Assembly: GCF_051628905.1 (NCBI RefSeq)
Contig: NZ_CP157575.1
Location: 2,232,001-2,296,000, forward strand
DNA: 64,000 nt
From: Asaia sp037151935
GTDB lineage: Bacteria > Pseudomonadota > Alphaproteobacteria > Acetobacterales > Acetobacteraceae
Direction: 5' to 3'
In this document: in pieces, positions 58,257 to 64,000 of the stretch
How positions within the stretch are numbered: position 1 is the stretch's first letter
Layout: the number at the start of each line of letters is the position of its first letter
The notes under the pieces: generated by a model
Databases searched by the model: none
The model's input: only the letters and a program-made list of their open reading frames with translations
What the model was told of the DNA's origin: nothing
Made by a program: the position numbers and the translations under genes

Positions 58257-59597
58257 TCAGCCATTTCCGGCAGCTTGCCTTGCCGGGATAGGGCGGGGCT
58301 GTTTAAGGCGCGCCCGGCGCCGGGCGCGTCTTTTACGCTCCCAGATCAGAACCCCGGTGATCGACAGCAGGGCGGTTACCAACCCGCTCGCGCAGACGAG
58401 TATGCGGCCGGTCAATCCGGCAAGCCGCCCGCTATGGAACGGGTCCTGCAATTGTAGAATGAGATCGCCCAGCTTGCCCTCGGGCGGCACGTTGGCCTGC
58501 ACTGTGGCACCCGTATCGAGGGCGATGGTGATGAGCGGGCTGCCAAAGCCGGCAGGGATCTGCCCCGTATCGCCGAAAAGATAGAAAAGCGCCCGCTCCG
58601 GTGCATGGGTCAGCATTATGGCGGCGGGGCGCGCCTTCCAGTTCCGGTTTTCTGCGTTTTGACCTGCGAGGGCCTCGGCGTCATCGAGCGTCAGTGCATG
58701 TGGACCGCCCGGAAGGGGGATTTCGGGCGCTATCGGTGCAACAGGGAAAAGCGTGCGCACAACGGGCTGAAAAACCTGTGGCCCCAGAGCCAGCGCGACA
58801 CCGCTTATTGCCATGCCGAGCAGCAGGACCCAGAGCCAAAGGCCGAAGGCGCGATGCAGGTCGAAAAACAGGCGCAGGGCATTTTTGGGATGGGCAATCT
58901 GCCAGGCCGGTTTCCAGCCGCGCCAGAACCCCCTGCGCCAGGGCGGTGTCACCGGGGGCAGGGTCAGCAGCAGGCCGTTGACGCAATCGAGTGTCCAGAT
59001 CAATGCGGTGATACCGACGATCCACAGACCTGTCGTGCCAGCCGCGAGCGAGTAATGCAGCCGATAGATAAAAGGCAGCAGGACCCGCCGGTTGAGGCAA
59101 CACCCCTCGGCCACGCGCGCCCCCAGCTCATGCGCATTGCCGGGGTCGAGAAAAATCTCGTCGGGTCTCGATTTGCCTGACCGCGTCAGAGCCGGCGTGA
59201 GATAGGCGTGAAGCGTGCCACCGGGGGCGGGGCGGTATTCAAGCGCGATCAGGGGCTGATCGGGATGCTTCTTTGCGATGGCGGCGACCAGTGCCGAAAG
59301 CGGCAGATGCCTGTCTTGGCTCTGGGTGGTCCAGAGATCGGGGTTGAGCATCCGGTCGAGTTCGGTGCGAAACACGCTGATACTGCCGGTGAGGCCGATC
59401 ACCAGCAGAAGCGGCGCCAGAACGAGCCCGACATAGCGATGCAGGGCCACCATCGCGCTGCGTGACCGGCGCAGCGGCCAGAAAGGGCTCTCACCCTCGC
59501 CTCTTGTCTTTGGGCGCGGCACGGCGCGATCTGATCTGCTGAGGATTGGCGCACTCCATTGCCACAAGCCTGTGCTCCGACCCCACGGGATCGGCAC
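58257..59597 (-). CDS. PepSY-associated membrane protein
   Basis: A polytopic protein of up to 446 residues with the PepSY_TM layout: a first helix (VALHRYVGLVLAPLLLVIGLTGSISVFRTELDRMLNP), a periplasmic loop (LIALEYRPAPGGTLHAYLTPAL), helices at about 185-215, ALRLFFDLHRAFGLWLWVLLLGMAISGVAL, a second PepSY region, then a last helix with an Arg-rich tail (ERKRRARRRARL). Conserved histidines (LHRYVG, RLHYSLAAG, DLHRAFG) can bind haem; relatives act in iron or siderophore reduction at the membrane. The start is uncertain: ATG 59597 or ATG 59453 (MVALHR), as neither has a strong ribosome-binding site. Confidence 0.8.
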   Translation of the reverse strand: MPIPWGRSTGLWQWSAPILSRSDRAVPRPKTRGEGESPFWPLRRSRSAMVALHRYVGLVLAPLLLVIGLTGSISVFRTELDRMLNPDLWTTQSQDRHLPLSALVAAIAKKHPDQPLIALEYRPAPGGTLHAYLTPALTRSGKSRPDEIFLDPGNAHELGARVAEGCCLNRRVLLPFIYRLHYSLAAGTTGLWIVGITALIWTLDCVNGLLLTLPPVTPPWRRGFWRGWKPAWQIAHPKNALRLFFDLHRAFGLWLWVLLLGMAISGVALALGPQVFQPVVRTLFPVAPIAPEIPLPGGPHALTLDDAEALAGQNAENRNWKARPAAIMLTHAPERALFYLFGDTGQIPAGFGSPLITIALDTGATVQANVPPEGKLGDLILQLQDPFHSGRLAGLTGRILVCASGLVTALLSITGVLIWERKRRARRRARLKQPRPIPARQAAGNG

Positions 59598-59718
59598 AGG
59601 CTCTAGAGGCCGCGCAACTGAGAGTCAATCGCAACGTTGGGATAAGGCAATGGCAGCAGCGTGACTACCGGAGGCATTCGCACGCGTGACTCGATGATAT
59701 CAGACGTCTGAAAACAGA

Positions 59719-59745
59719 AACCCCGCCAGAGAGGCGGGGTTTTGT
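59719..59745 (-). terminator. Terminator downstream of the ribitol dehydrogenase-like gene
   Basis: AACCCCGCC-N5-GGCGGGGTT, a perfect 9-bp stem with a T-rich flank on both strands (GGGGTTTTG on the plus strand, GGGGTTTCTGTTTTC on the minus strand). It lies 50 bp past the stop of the minus-strand gene ending at 59796. Confidence 0.8.
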
Positions 59746-59795
59746 CGGTCTTTCCACAGGCGCGAGGCGCCTTGCGGGATCGCTGAAGCGACGTG

Positions 59796-60524
59796 TCAGA
59801 CGTCGAAGCCGTTGGGCAGCAGCACCAGATCGCGCACGACCGTGCCCTTGCGACGCGTGAGCATGAAGATCAGCGCCTCTGCCACGTCGGAGGGCTGCAT
59901 CATGCCGCCACCTTCGAGAGCGGCCTTGCGGCGCTCGGGGTCCCAGTCATTGATGAGCGGCGTGACGACCGGGCCGGGCTGAATGGCGCTGACGCGCACG
60001 CCGTGCGGAGCAAGCTGGCGGCGGCAGGTATGGGTAAAGGCCTGAATGGCGTATTTCGAGCCCGTATAGATCGGTTCTGCCACGATCGGCACGACGCCTG
60101 CGACCGAGCTGGTGATGACGATATCGCCGCTGCCCTGCGCGATCATGGGCACCATGGCGCAGCGCGCCGAGTGGAAAGCCGCGTTGATGTTGAGGTTGAG
60201 CATGCGGTCCCACACATCCGGGTCGCCTTCCCAGGCATTGCCACCGACATACGAACCCGCATTGGCGAACATGATGTCGAGACGGCCCTGCTCGGCCAGA
60301 ACCGTGTCCACGGCCTGCTGGATGCTGGCATGGCGGAAGAGATCGACCTCGACGCCGTGCAGCTTGTCGCCCAGCTCGGCGCGCGCCTTGTCCATGGCGG
60401 CCTTGTCACGGTCGAGAATATACACCACAGCGCCATTGGCGATGAGGTGACGGACGCATTCCAGACCGATGCCGGAAGCTCCGCCCGTTACGGCGGCGAT
60501 CTTGTCCTGAAGCGGAAGCGACAT
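59796..60524 (-). CDS. rbtD: Ribitol 2-dehydrogenase-like SDR
   Basis: A 242-residue SDR closely resembling ribitol 2-dehydrogenase of enteric bacteria as I remember it: TGGASGIGLECVRHLIANGA, DIMFANAGSYVGGNAWEGDPDVWDRMLNLNINAAFHSARC, SGDIVITSSVAGVVPIVAEPIYTGSKYAIQAFTHTCRRQLA, GVRVSAIQPGPVVTPLINDW and MQPSDVAEALIFMLTRRKGTVVRDLVLLPN. The catalytic Ser, Tyr and Lys are present. It would oxidise ribitol to D-ribulose with NAD, or act on a similar polyol. No ribulokinase or transporter is adjacent, so the physiological substrate is unconfirmed. ATG 60524 follows AAGAAGG. Confidence 0.85.
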   Translation of the reverse strand: MSLPLQDKIAAVTGGASGIGLECVRHLIANGAVVYILDRDKAAMDKARAELGDKLHGVEVDLFRHASIQQAVDTVLAEQGRLDIMFANAGSYVGGNAWEGDPDVWDRMLNLNINAAFHSARCAMVPMIAQGSGDIVITSSVAGVVPIVAEPIYTGSKYAIQAFTHTCRRQLAPHGVRVSAIQPGPVVTPLINDWDPERRKAALEGGGMMQPSDVAEALIFMLTRRKGTVVRDLVLLPNGFDV

Positions 60525-60634
60525 GCTTGCATACCTTCTTGTGCATCGGTGCCACCCACAAGGAGGGCACCGGAGGCCCGACATTCAGGTCGCGCCTCAC
60601 TATACGGGTAGTCTCGCATGTCCGTTTGGAGGTT

Positions 60635-61480
60635 CTAAATAACGATGTTGTCAATAAGGCGCACAGATTCGAGAGCGGCGGCCACCAGTAATCGCAGCGC
60701 ACCATTGTCATGTTTTGTCGCGAATACAGTCGTCACCGAAGTCAGGCTCTCCGCCTCGCAACAGGCTAGATAGTCGATCGGGCCGAACCCGGCGGCGATG
60801 AGTGACTTCATACCGTTATCGAGGGCTTCTGCGATTGGCTGGCCCTGTCTGATGGTAGTCGCGATTTCCTGCAAAATGGCATGAAGGGCAGGGGCGTTTT
60901 TTCTGGCTTCAGGCGAGAGACGCCTGTTGCGAGAGGACAGGGCCAGTCCATCTGCCTCGCGCAGGGTCGGGCATGCCACGATTTCGATCGGCAGGTTGAG
61001 GTCCTGCACGAAGCGCCGGACGATCTGCAATTGCTGCCAGTCTTTTTCCCCGAAAAATGCATAATCGGCTTCGGAAAGGGAGAAGAGCTTGGTGACGACT
61101 GTCGCCATGCCGTCGAAATGACCGGGCCTGTACGCGCCTTCGAGCGTTTCGGCCATGGCGCTGACCTTGACCGTGCTGCTGAACCCTTCGGGGTACATGG
61201 CCTCGGCGGTAGGGATGAAAATGGCGTCCACATCGGGCAGAAGGGCGATATCTTCCGCCTCGGTGCGCGGATAGGTGGCGAGGTCGGTCGGGTTGTTGAA
61301 CTGGGTCGGATTGACGAAAATCGAGACGATCACCCGCTGCGTCCGGGCGCGCGCCTGTGTCACCAGGCTGAGATGGCCCTCATGAAGGGCGCCCATGGTC
61401 GGAACGAGGCCGATCGTTTCGCCTGCCTGATTCCATTGCCTGACGGTCCGTTTAAGGGTCGCGATGTCGCGGATGATCAT
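60635..61480 (-). CDS. panC: Pantothenate synthetase
   Basis: A 281-residue enzyme joining pantoate and beta-alanine with ATP. Signatures: GLVPTMGALHEGHLSLVTQA (HIGH motif), IVSIFVNPTQFNNPTDLATYPRT, EGAYRPGHFDGMATVVTKLF, DYAFFGEKDWQQLQIVRRFVQDLNLPIEI and GLALSSRNRRLSPEAR (KMSKS-like). The length is typical. The ATG overlaps the panB stop by 4 bp, giving a panB-panC operon. Confidence 0.96.
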   Translation of the reverse strand: MIIRDIATLKRTVRQWNQAGETIGLVPTMGALHEGHLSLVTQARARTQRVIVSIFVNPTQFNNPTDLATYPRTEAEDIALLPDVDAIFIPTAEAMYPEGFSSTVKVSAMAETLEGAYRPGHFDGMATVVTKLFSLSEADYAFFGEKDWQQLQIVRRFVQDLNLPIEIVACPTLREADGLALSSRNRRLSPEARKNAPALHAILQEIATTIRQGQPIAEALDNGMKSLIAAGFGPIDYLACCEAESLTSVTTVFATKHDNGALRLLVAAALESVRLIDNIVI

Positions 61481-62295
61481 GTCCGGTCTCCGAAACTATG
61501 CTCGGGGCCGGGAAATACCCGGCTGCGAACTTCCTGTGCGTAGGTCGCAAGAGCCTGTTCGGCCTGTTCGGCGAGCGTCGCGTAGCGTTTGACGAATTTC
61601 GGTTTGAAATCCGCAAAAAGCCCGAGCATGTCGTCGATCACCAGAATCTGCCCGTCGCATTCCGGCCCGGCGCCGATGCCGATCGTGGGGATGGTCAGGC
61701 GGTTCGTGATATCGGCCCCGAGGCTGCGCGGCAGTTTTTCCAGGACGATGGCAAAGGCGCCTGCCTCTTCAACAGCAAGTGCATCGTCGATCACGCGTTG
61801 TGCGTCCTCATTGCGGCCCTGAACCTTGTAGCCACCGAGCACATTTACTGCCTGCGGCGTCAGACCGATATGGCCCATCACGGGCACGCCGCGCGCCACG
61901 AGAAAGGCGATGGTCTCTTTCATATGCACGCCGCCTTCAAGCTTGACGGCAGAGGCGCCGGTTTCCGCCAGCAGGTGCGACGCATTGCGAAAAGCCTGTG
62001 CGGGGCTTTCTTCATAACTGCCGAAGGGCATATCCACCACGCAAAGCGCCCGGTTCACGCCGCGCATCACCGCCTTGCCGTGCAGGATCATCATCTCCAT
62101 CGTCACGCCCAGTGTCGAAGGCAAACCGTGCAGCACCATGCCGACACTGTCTCCCACCAGAACGACATCGCAGGCTGCATCGGCGAGCTTCGCAATCGGG
62201 GTGGTATAGGCGGTCAGACAGACGACAGGCTCCTTGCCTTTGCGGTCCCGTATGGCCAGAGGTGTCAGGGTCTGGATGGGGGTCGATGCGCTCAT
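61477..62295 (-). CDS. panB: 3-methyl-2-oxobutanoate hydroxymethyltransferase
   Basis: A 272-residue TIM-barrel enzyme that converts 2-oxoisovalerate to ketopantoate with methylene-THF. Signatures: VVCLTAYTTPIAKLADAACDVVLVGDSVGMVLHGLPSTLGVTMEMMILHGKAVMRG, VVDMPFGSYEESPAQAFRNA, VKLEGG, GHIGLTPQAVNVLGGYKVQGR, VLEKLP and IGIGAGPECDGQILVIDDMLGLF. ATG 62295 with GAGGG upstream gives the normal length; a start at 62355 would add an untypical leader. It is divergent from ilvE, which interconverts its substrate with valine. Confidence 0.96.
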   Translation of the reverse strand: MSASTPIQTLTPLAIRDRKGKEPVVCLTAYTTPIAKLADAACDVVLVGDSVGMVLHGLPSTLGVTMEMMILHGKAVMRGVNRALCVVDMPFGSYEESPAQAFRNASHLLAETGASAVKLEGGVHMKETIAFLVARGVPVMGHIGLTPQAVNVLGGYKVQGRNEDAQRVIDDALAVEEAGAFAIVLEKLPRSLGADITNRLTIPTIGIGAGPECDGQILVIDDMLGLFADFKPKFVKRYATLAEQAEQALATYAQEVRSRVFPGPEHSFGDRT

Positions 62296-62483
62296 GAAGG
62301 CCCTCTCAAATCTTGCTGCCTGCCGCGTGATCGCAGAGCCGGGCGTCTGCGCCAAGGCGCCGACTTATCGAAAAAACCGGCCATCACGATGCAGTCAGTC
62401 ACAGGTCGCGTTCTTCTCTCTCCCTTTCAAAGGGTGTCAAGATGCGGCGAACGGGATAGAGTGCCGTCATAATCGACCTGAAG

Positions 62484-63593
62484 ATGGAACAGATCATGGT
62501 TTCCGAAAGCGCAGCGCTGCAATTTACCATCGAGCCCACGAGCAATCCGACCCCTGCGGATCACCGTGCAGAGCTGATCGCCAACCCCGCTTTCGGCCGC
62601 GTGTTTACCGATCACATGGCTATCGTGAAATACAGCGAAGGCCGCGGCTGGCATGATGCGAAAATCACCGCCCGCAAGCCGATCTCGCTCGATCCGGCCG
62701 CTTCCGTTCTGCATTATGCGCAGGAAATCTTCGAGGGCATGAAAGCCTATCGCACCGAAAGCGGCGGTATCGCGGCTTTCCGTCCTGAAGAGAACGCCAG
62801 GCGTTTTCGCGCTTCTGCCGAGCGTATGGCCATGGCCGATCTGCCGCAGGAAATCTTCATGCAGGCTGTCGACGAACTGGTGAAGATCGACCGCGACTGG
62901 GTGCCCGAAGGCGAGGGCAAGAGCCTCTATCTGCGTCCGTTCATGATCGCGACCGAAGTTTTCCTCGGTGTGAAGCCCGCTTCCGAATATCTCTTCATGG
63001 TTATCGCCTGCCCCGTCGGTGCCTATTTCGGCTCGGGCTGCGTGTCGGTCTGGGTGTCGGAAGACTATACCCGTGCTGCCCCCGGTGGCACGGGCGCTGC
63101 CAAATGCGGCGGCAATTACGCTGCAAGCCTCGTGGCCCAGCGCGATTCCAAGACCCATGGCTGCGACCAGGTATTGTTCCTCGACAGCCGCGAGCAGCGC
63201 TTCGTCGAGGAAATGGGCGGCATGAATGTCATGTTCCTGCGCGACGATAACACGCTGGTCACCCCGCCCCTCACCGGCACCATCCTGCCCGGCATCACGC
63301 GTGACGCCATTTTGCAGCTCGCTAAGGATCGTGGTCTGAAAATCGAGCAGACGCCGTTGGAAATCGACGAGATCTTCGCCGGTGCCGCTTCAGGCCGCTA
63401 CAAGGAAGCCTTCGCTTGCGGGACGGCTGCCGTGATCAGCCCCATCGGTTCGCTGCGTCGCACGAATGGCGAGGCGATCTTCGGTGATGGCAAGAACGCG
63501 GGTGAAGTGTCGCTCGGCCTCAAGAAGGCCCTGACCGAAATCCAGGCTGGCAAGACAAATGATGCGCATGGATGGATTCATTCGATCGTCTGA
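62484..63593 (+). CDS. ilvE: Branched-chain amino acid aminotransferase
   Basis: A 369-residue PLP fold-type IV enzyme of the longer BCAT subgroup. Features: VLHYAQEIFEGMKAYRTESGGIAAFRPEENARRF, SLYLRPFMIATEVFLGVKPASEYLFMVIACPVGAYF, the Schiff-base lysine in GGTGAAKCGGNYAASL, EEMGGMNVMFL, LTGTILPGITRDAIL and EAFACGTAAVISPIG. It exchanges amino groups between valine, leucine, isoleucine and 2-oxoglutarate. ATG 62484 or 62496 could be the start; both have weak ribosome-binding sites. The divergent panB uses 2-oxoisovalerate, the ketoacid partner of valine. Confidence 0.95.
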   Translation: MEQIMVSESAALQFTIEPTSNPTPADHRAELIANPAFGRVFTDHMAIVKYSEGRGWHDAKITARKPISLDPAASVLHYAQEIFEGMKAYRTESGGIAAFRPEENARRFRASAERMAMADLPQEIFMQAVDELVKIDRDWVPEGEGKSLYLRPFMIATEVFLGVKPASEYLFMVIACPVGAYFGSGCVSVWVSEDYTRAAPGGTGAAKCGGNYAASLVAQRDSKTHGCDQVLFLDSREQRFVEEMGGMNVMFLRDDNTLVTPPLTGTILPGITRDAILQLAKDRGLKIEQTPLEIDEIFAGAASGRYKEAFACGTAAVISPIGSLRRTNGEAIFGDGKNAGEVSLGLKKALTEIQAGKTNDAHGWIHSIV

Positions 63594-63625
63594 TCCGGCA
63601 ATCGAATGAATCGGGGTGGGGAGAA

Positions 63626-63712
63626 CGGGGCTCTGCCCCGGCCCCGCCAAAGGGCGGTCGCCCTTTGGAAACCTGTTTGTCAGGGAGCGGTTTCGCGGAG
63701 CTTAGCCCCGCG
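63626..63712 (+). repeat. Dispersed palindromic intergenic repeat, copy D
   Basis: GGGGCTCTGCCCC, CCCCGCCAAAGGGC, four bases and GCCCTTTGGAAACC (palindrome 63647-63668) as in copy B. The second half is shortened: a GGGAGCGG block leads directly to a CTTAGCCCCGCG end. It lies between ilvE and the converging partial gene. Confidence 0.75.
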
Positions 63713-63726
63713 TTCTCTCTTTGATA

Positions 63727-64000
63727 TCAGTAATTTTCGTCGATTGCTTCCGGGGGCGGGCTGTGGCGCTCCGGGGTCATCGTGCGGCTCATGGCGGCGA
63801 CTTCCTCATCTTTCGAGGCAGGCTGCGGGCTGAAGCCGGGATGGTCGCTGCGGCGTTCGAGCAGAACGCTCTCCAGAGCTGACGGATCGGCAGCTTCTGC
63901 CTGACGGAAAAGCTGCTCTGCCTTCTCCTGATCGCCCTCCTCTTCCGCGCGCAGCGCCGCCTCGGCAAGGGCGCGAGCGCCCTGATGCTTGTTGTCCTCA
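63727..64000 (-). CDS. C-terminal fragment of an uncharacterised acidic protein
   Basis: The frame enters from the right edge; 90 C-terminal residues are visible. They contain a helical Ala/Glu/Arg-rich segment (HQGARALAEAALRAEEEGDQEKAEQLFRQAEAADPSALESVL) resembling a TPR-like or coiled-coil helix pair, and a polar, Pro-rich tail ending PPPEAIDENY. No family is recognised. The gene converges on ilvE, with repeat copy D between. Confidence 0.65.
   Translation of the reverse strand, partial: EDNKHQGARALAEAALRAEEEGDQEKAEQLFRQAEAADPSALESVLLERRSDHPGFSPQPASKDEEVAAMSRTMTPERHSPPPEAIDENY

Overview
The window reads as a chromosomal segment of an alphaproteobacterium, most probably an acetic acid bacterium (Acetobacteraceae; an Asaia-like genus is a guess). 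The reasons are the alphaproteobacterial gene order dusB - ntrC-like - ntrY - ntrX - hfq - hflX, the high GC content with typical codon use, a very large AIDA-repeat/Hint-domain surface protein, and several small conserved families (DUF1272, DUF1348, DUF2256, DUF2272). Most genes are ordinary housekeeping or metabolic genes. Several AT-rich stretches (about 14.1-14.4 kb, 22.5-23.3 kb, 36.2-37.8 kb, 44.1-44.5 kb and 49.1-50.6 kb) interrupt this background and carry regulators, surface functions or unassigned genes.

Layout. 0-3 kb: truncated Rossmann protein, exported coiled-coil protein, GT4 glycosyltransferase and Nudix hydrolase. 2.8-11.5 kb: mtnA, a DUF2272 lipoprotein, bioA, sodC, a catalase-like peroxidase translationally coupled to a cytochrome b561, and an aldo/keto reductase. 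11.6-15.9 kb: surface-glycan genes (O-antigen ligase-like, GtrB-like GT2, large GT-C-like membrane protein), two of which carry G9 tracts inside the coding sequence. 16-18 kb: COG0523 GTPase and WD40 protein pair. 18-26.9 kb: late cobalamin synthesis (cobS, cobT, cobU, cobO, cobQ, bluB, cbiB, cobC) interrupted by an AT-rich LysR/orphan-gene pair. 27-34.7 kb: dusB, a degenerate NtrC, ntrY, ntrX, hfq, hflX. 34.8-43 kb: phosphatase, host-attachment protein, unusual alpha/beta hydrolase, SulP transporter, tRNA-His, envelope proteins. 43-44 kb: rplM-rpsI. 44.5-48.9 kb: AIDA/Hint protein. 49-60.5 kb: LysR, DUF2256, an alpha/beta hydrolase plus TIM-barrel pair, the acoABC acetoin-cleavage operon with a divergent AcoR-like regulator, dehydrogenases and a PepSY membrane protein. 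60.6-63.6 kb: panBC divergent from ilvE, linked through 2-oxoisovalerate.

The most interesting points are these. (1) Three Fis-type enhancer-binding-protein relatives (NtrC-like, NtrX, AcoR-like) have each lost what is needed to activate sigma-54. The NtrC-like one is an apparently ATPase-dead remnant occupying the ntrBC locus. (2) Two G9 tracts in surface-glycan genes are placed so that +/-1 slippage gives an early stop; they are candidate phase-variation switches. (3) The 1484-residue AIDA/Hint protein contains nearly identical 633-bp tandem repeats and has no visible signal peptide or beta-barrel. (4) A family of about 110-bp palindromic intergenic repeats occurs four times, each directly after a stop codon. 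(5) Paired 14-bp dyads spaced 20 bp lie in the aco control region. Functional calls come from motif and family recognition by eye; no database search was run.
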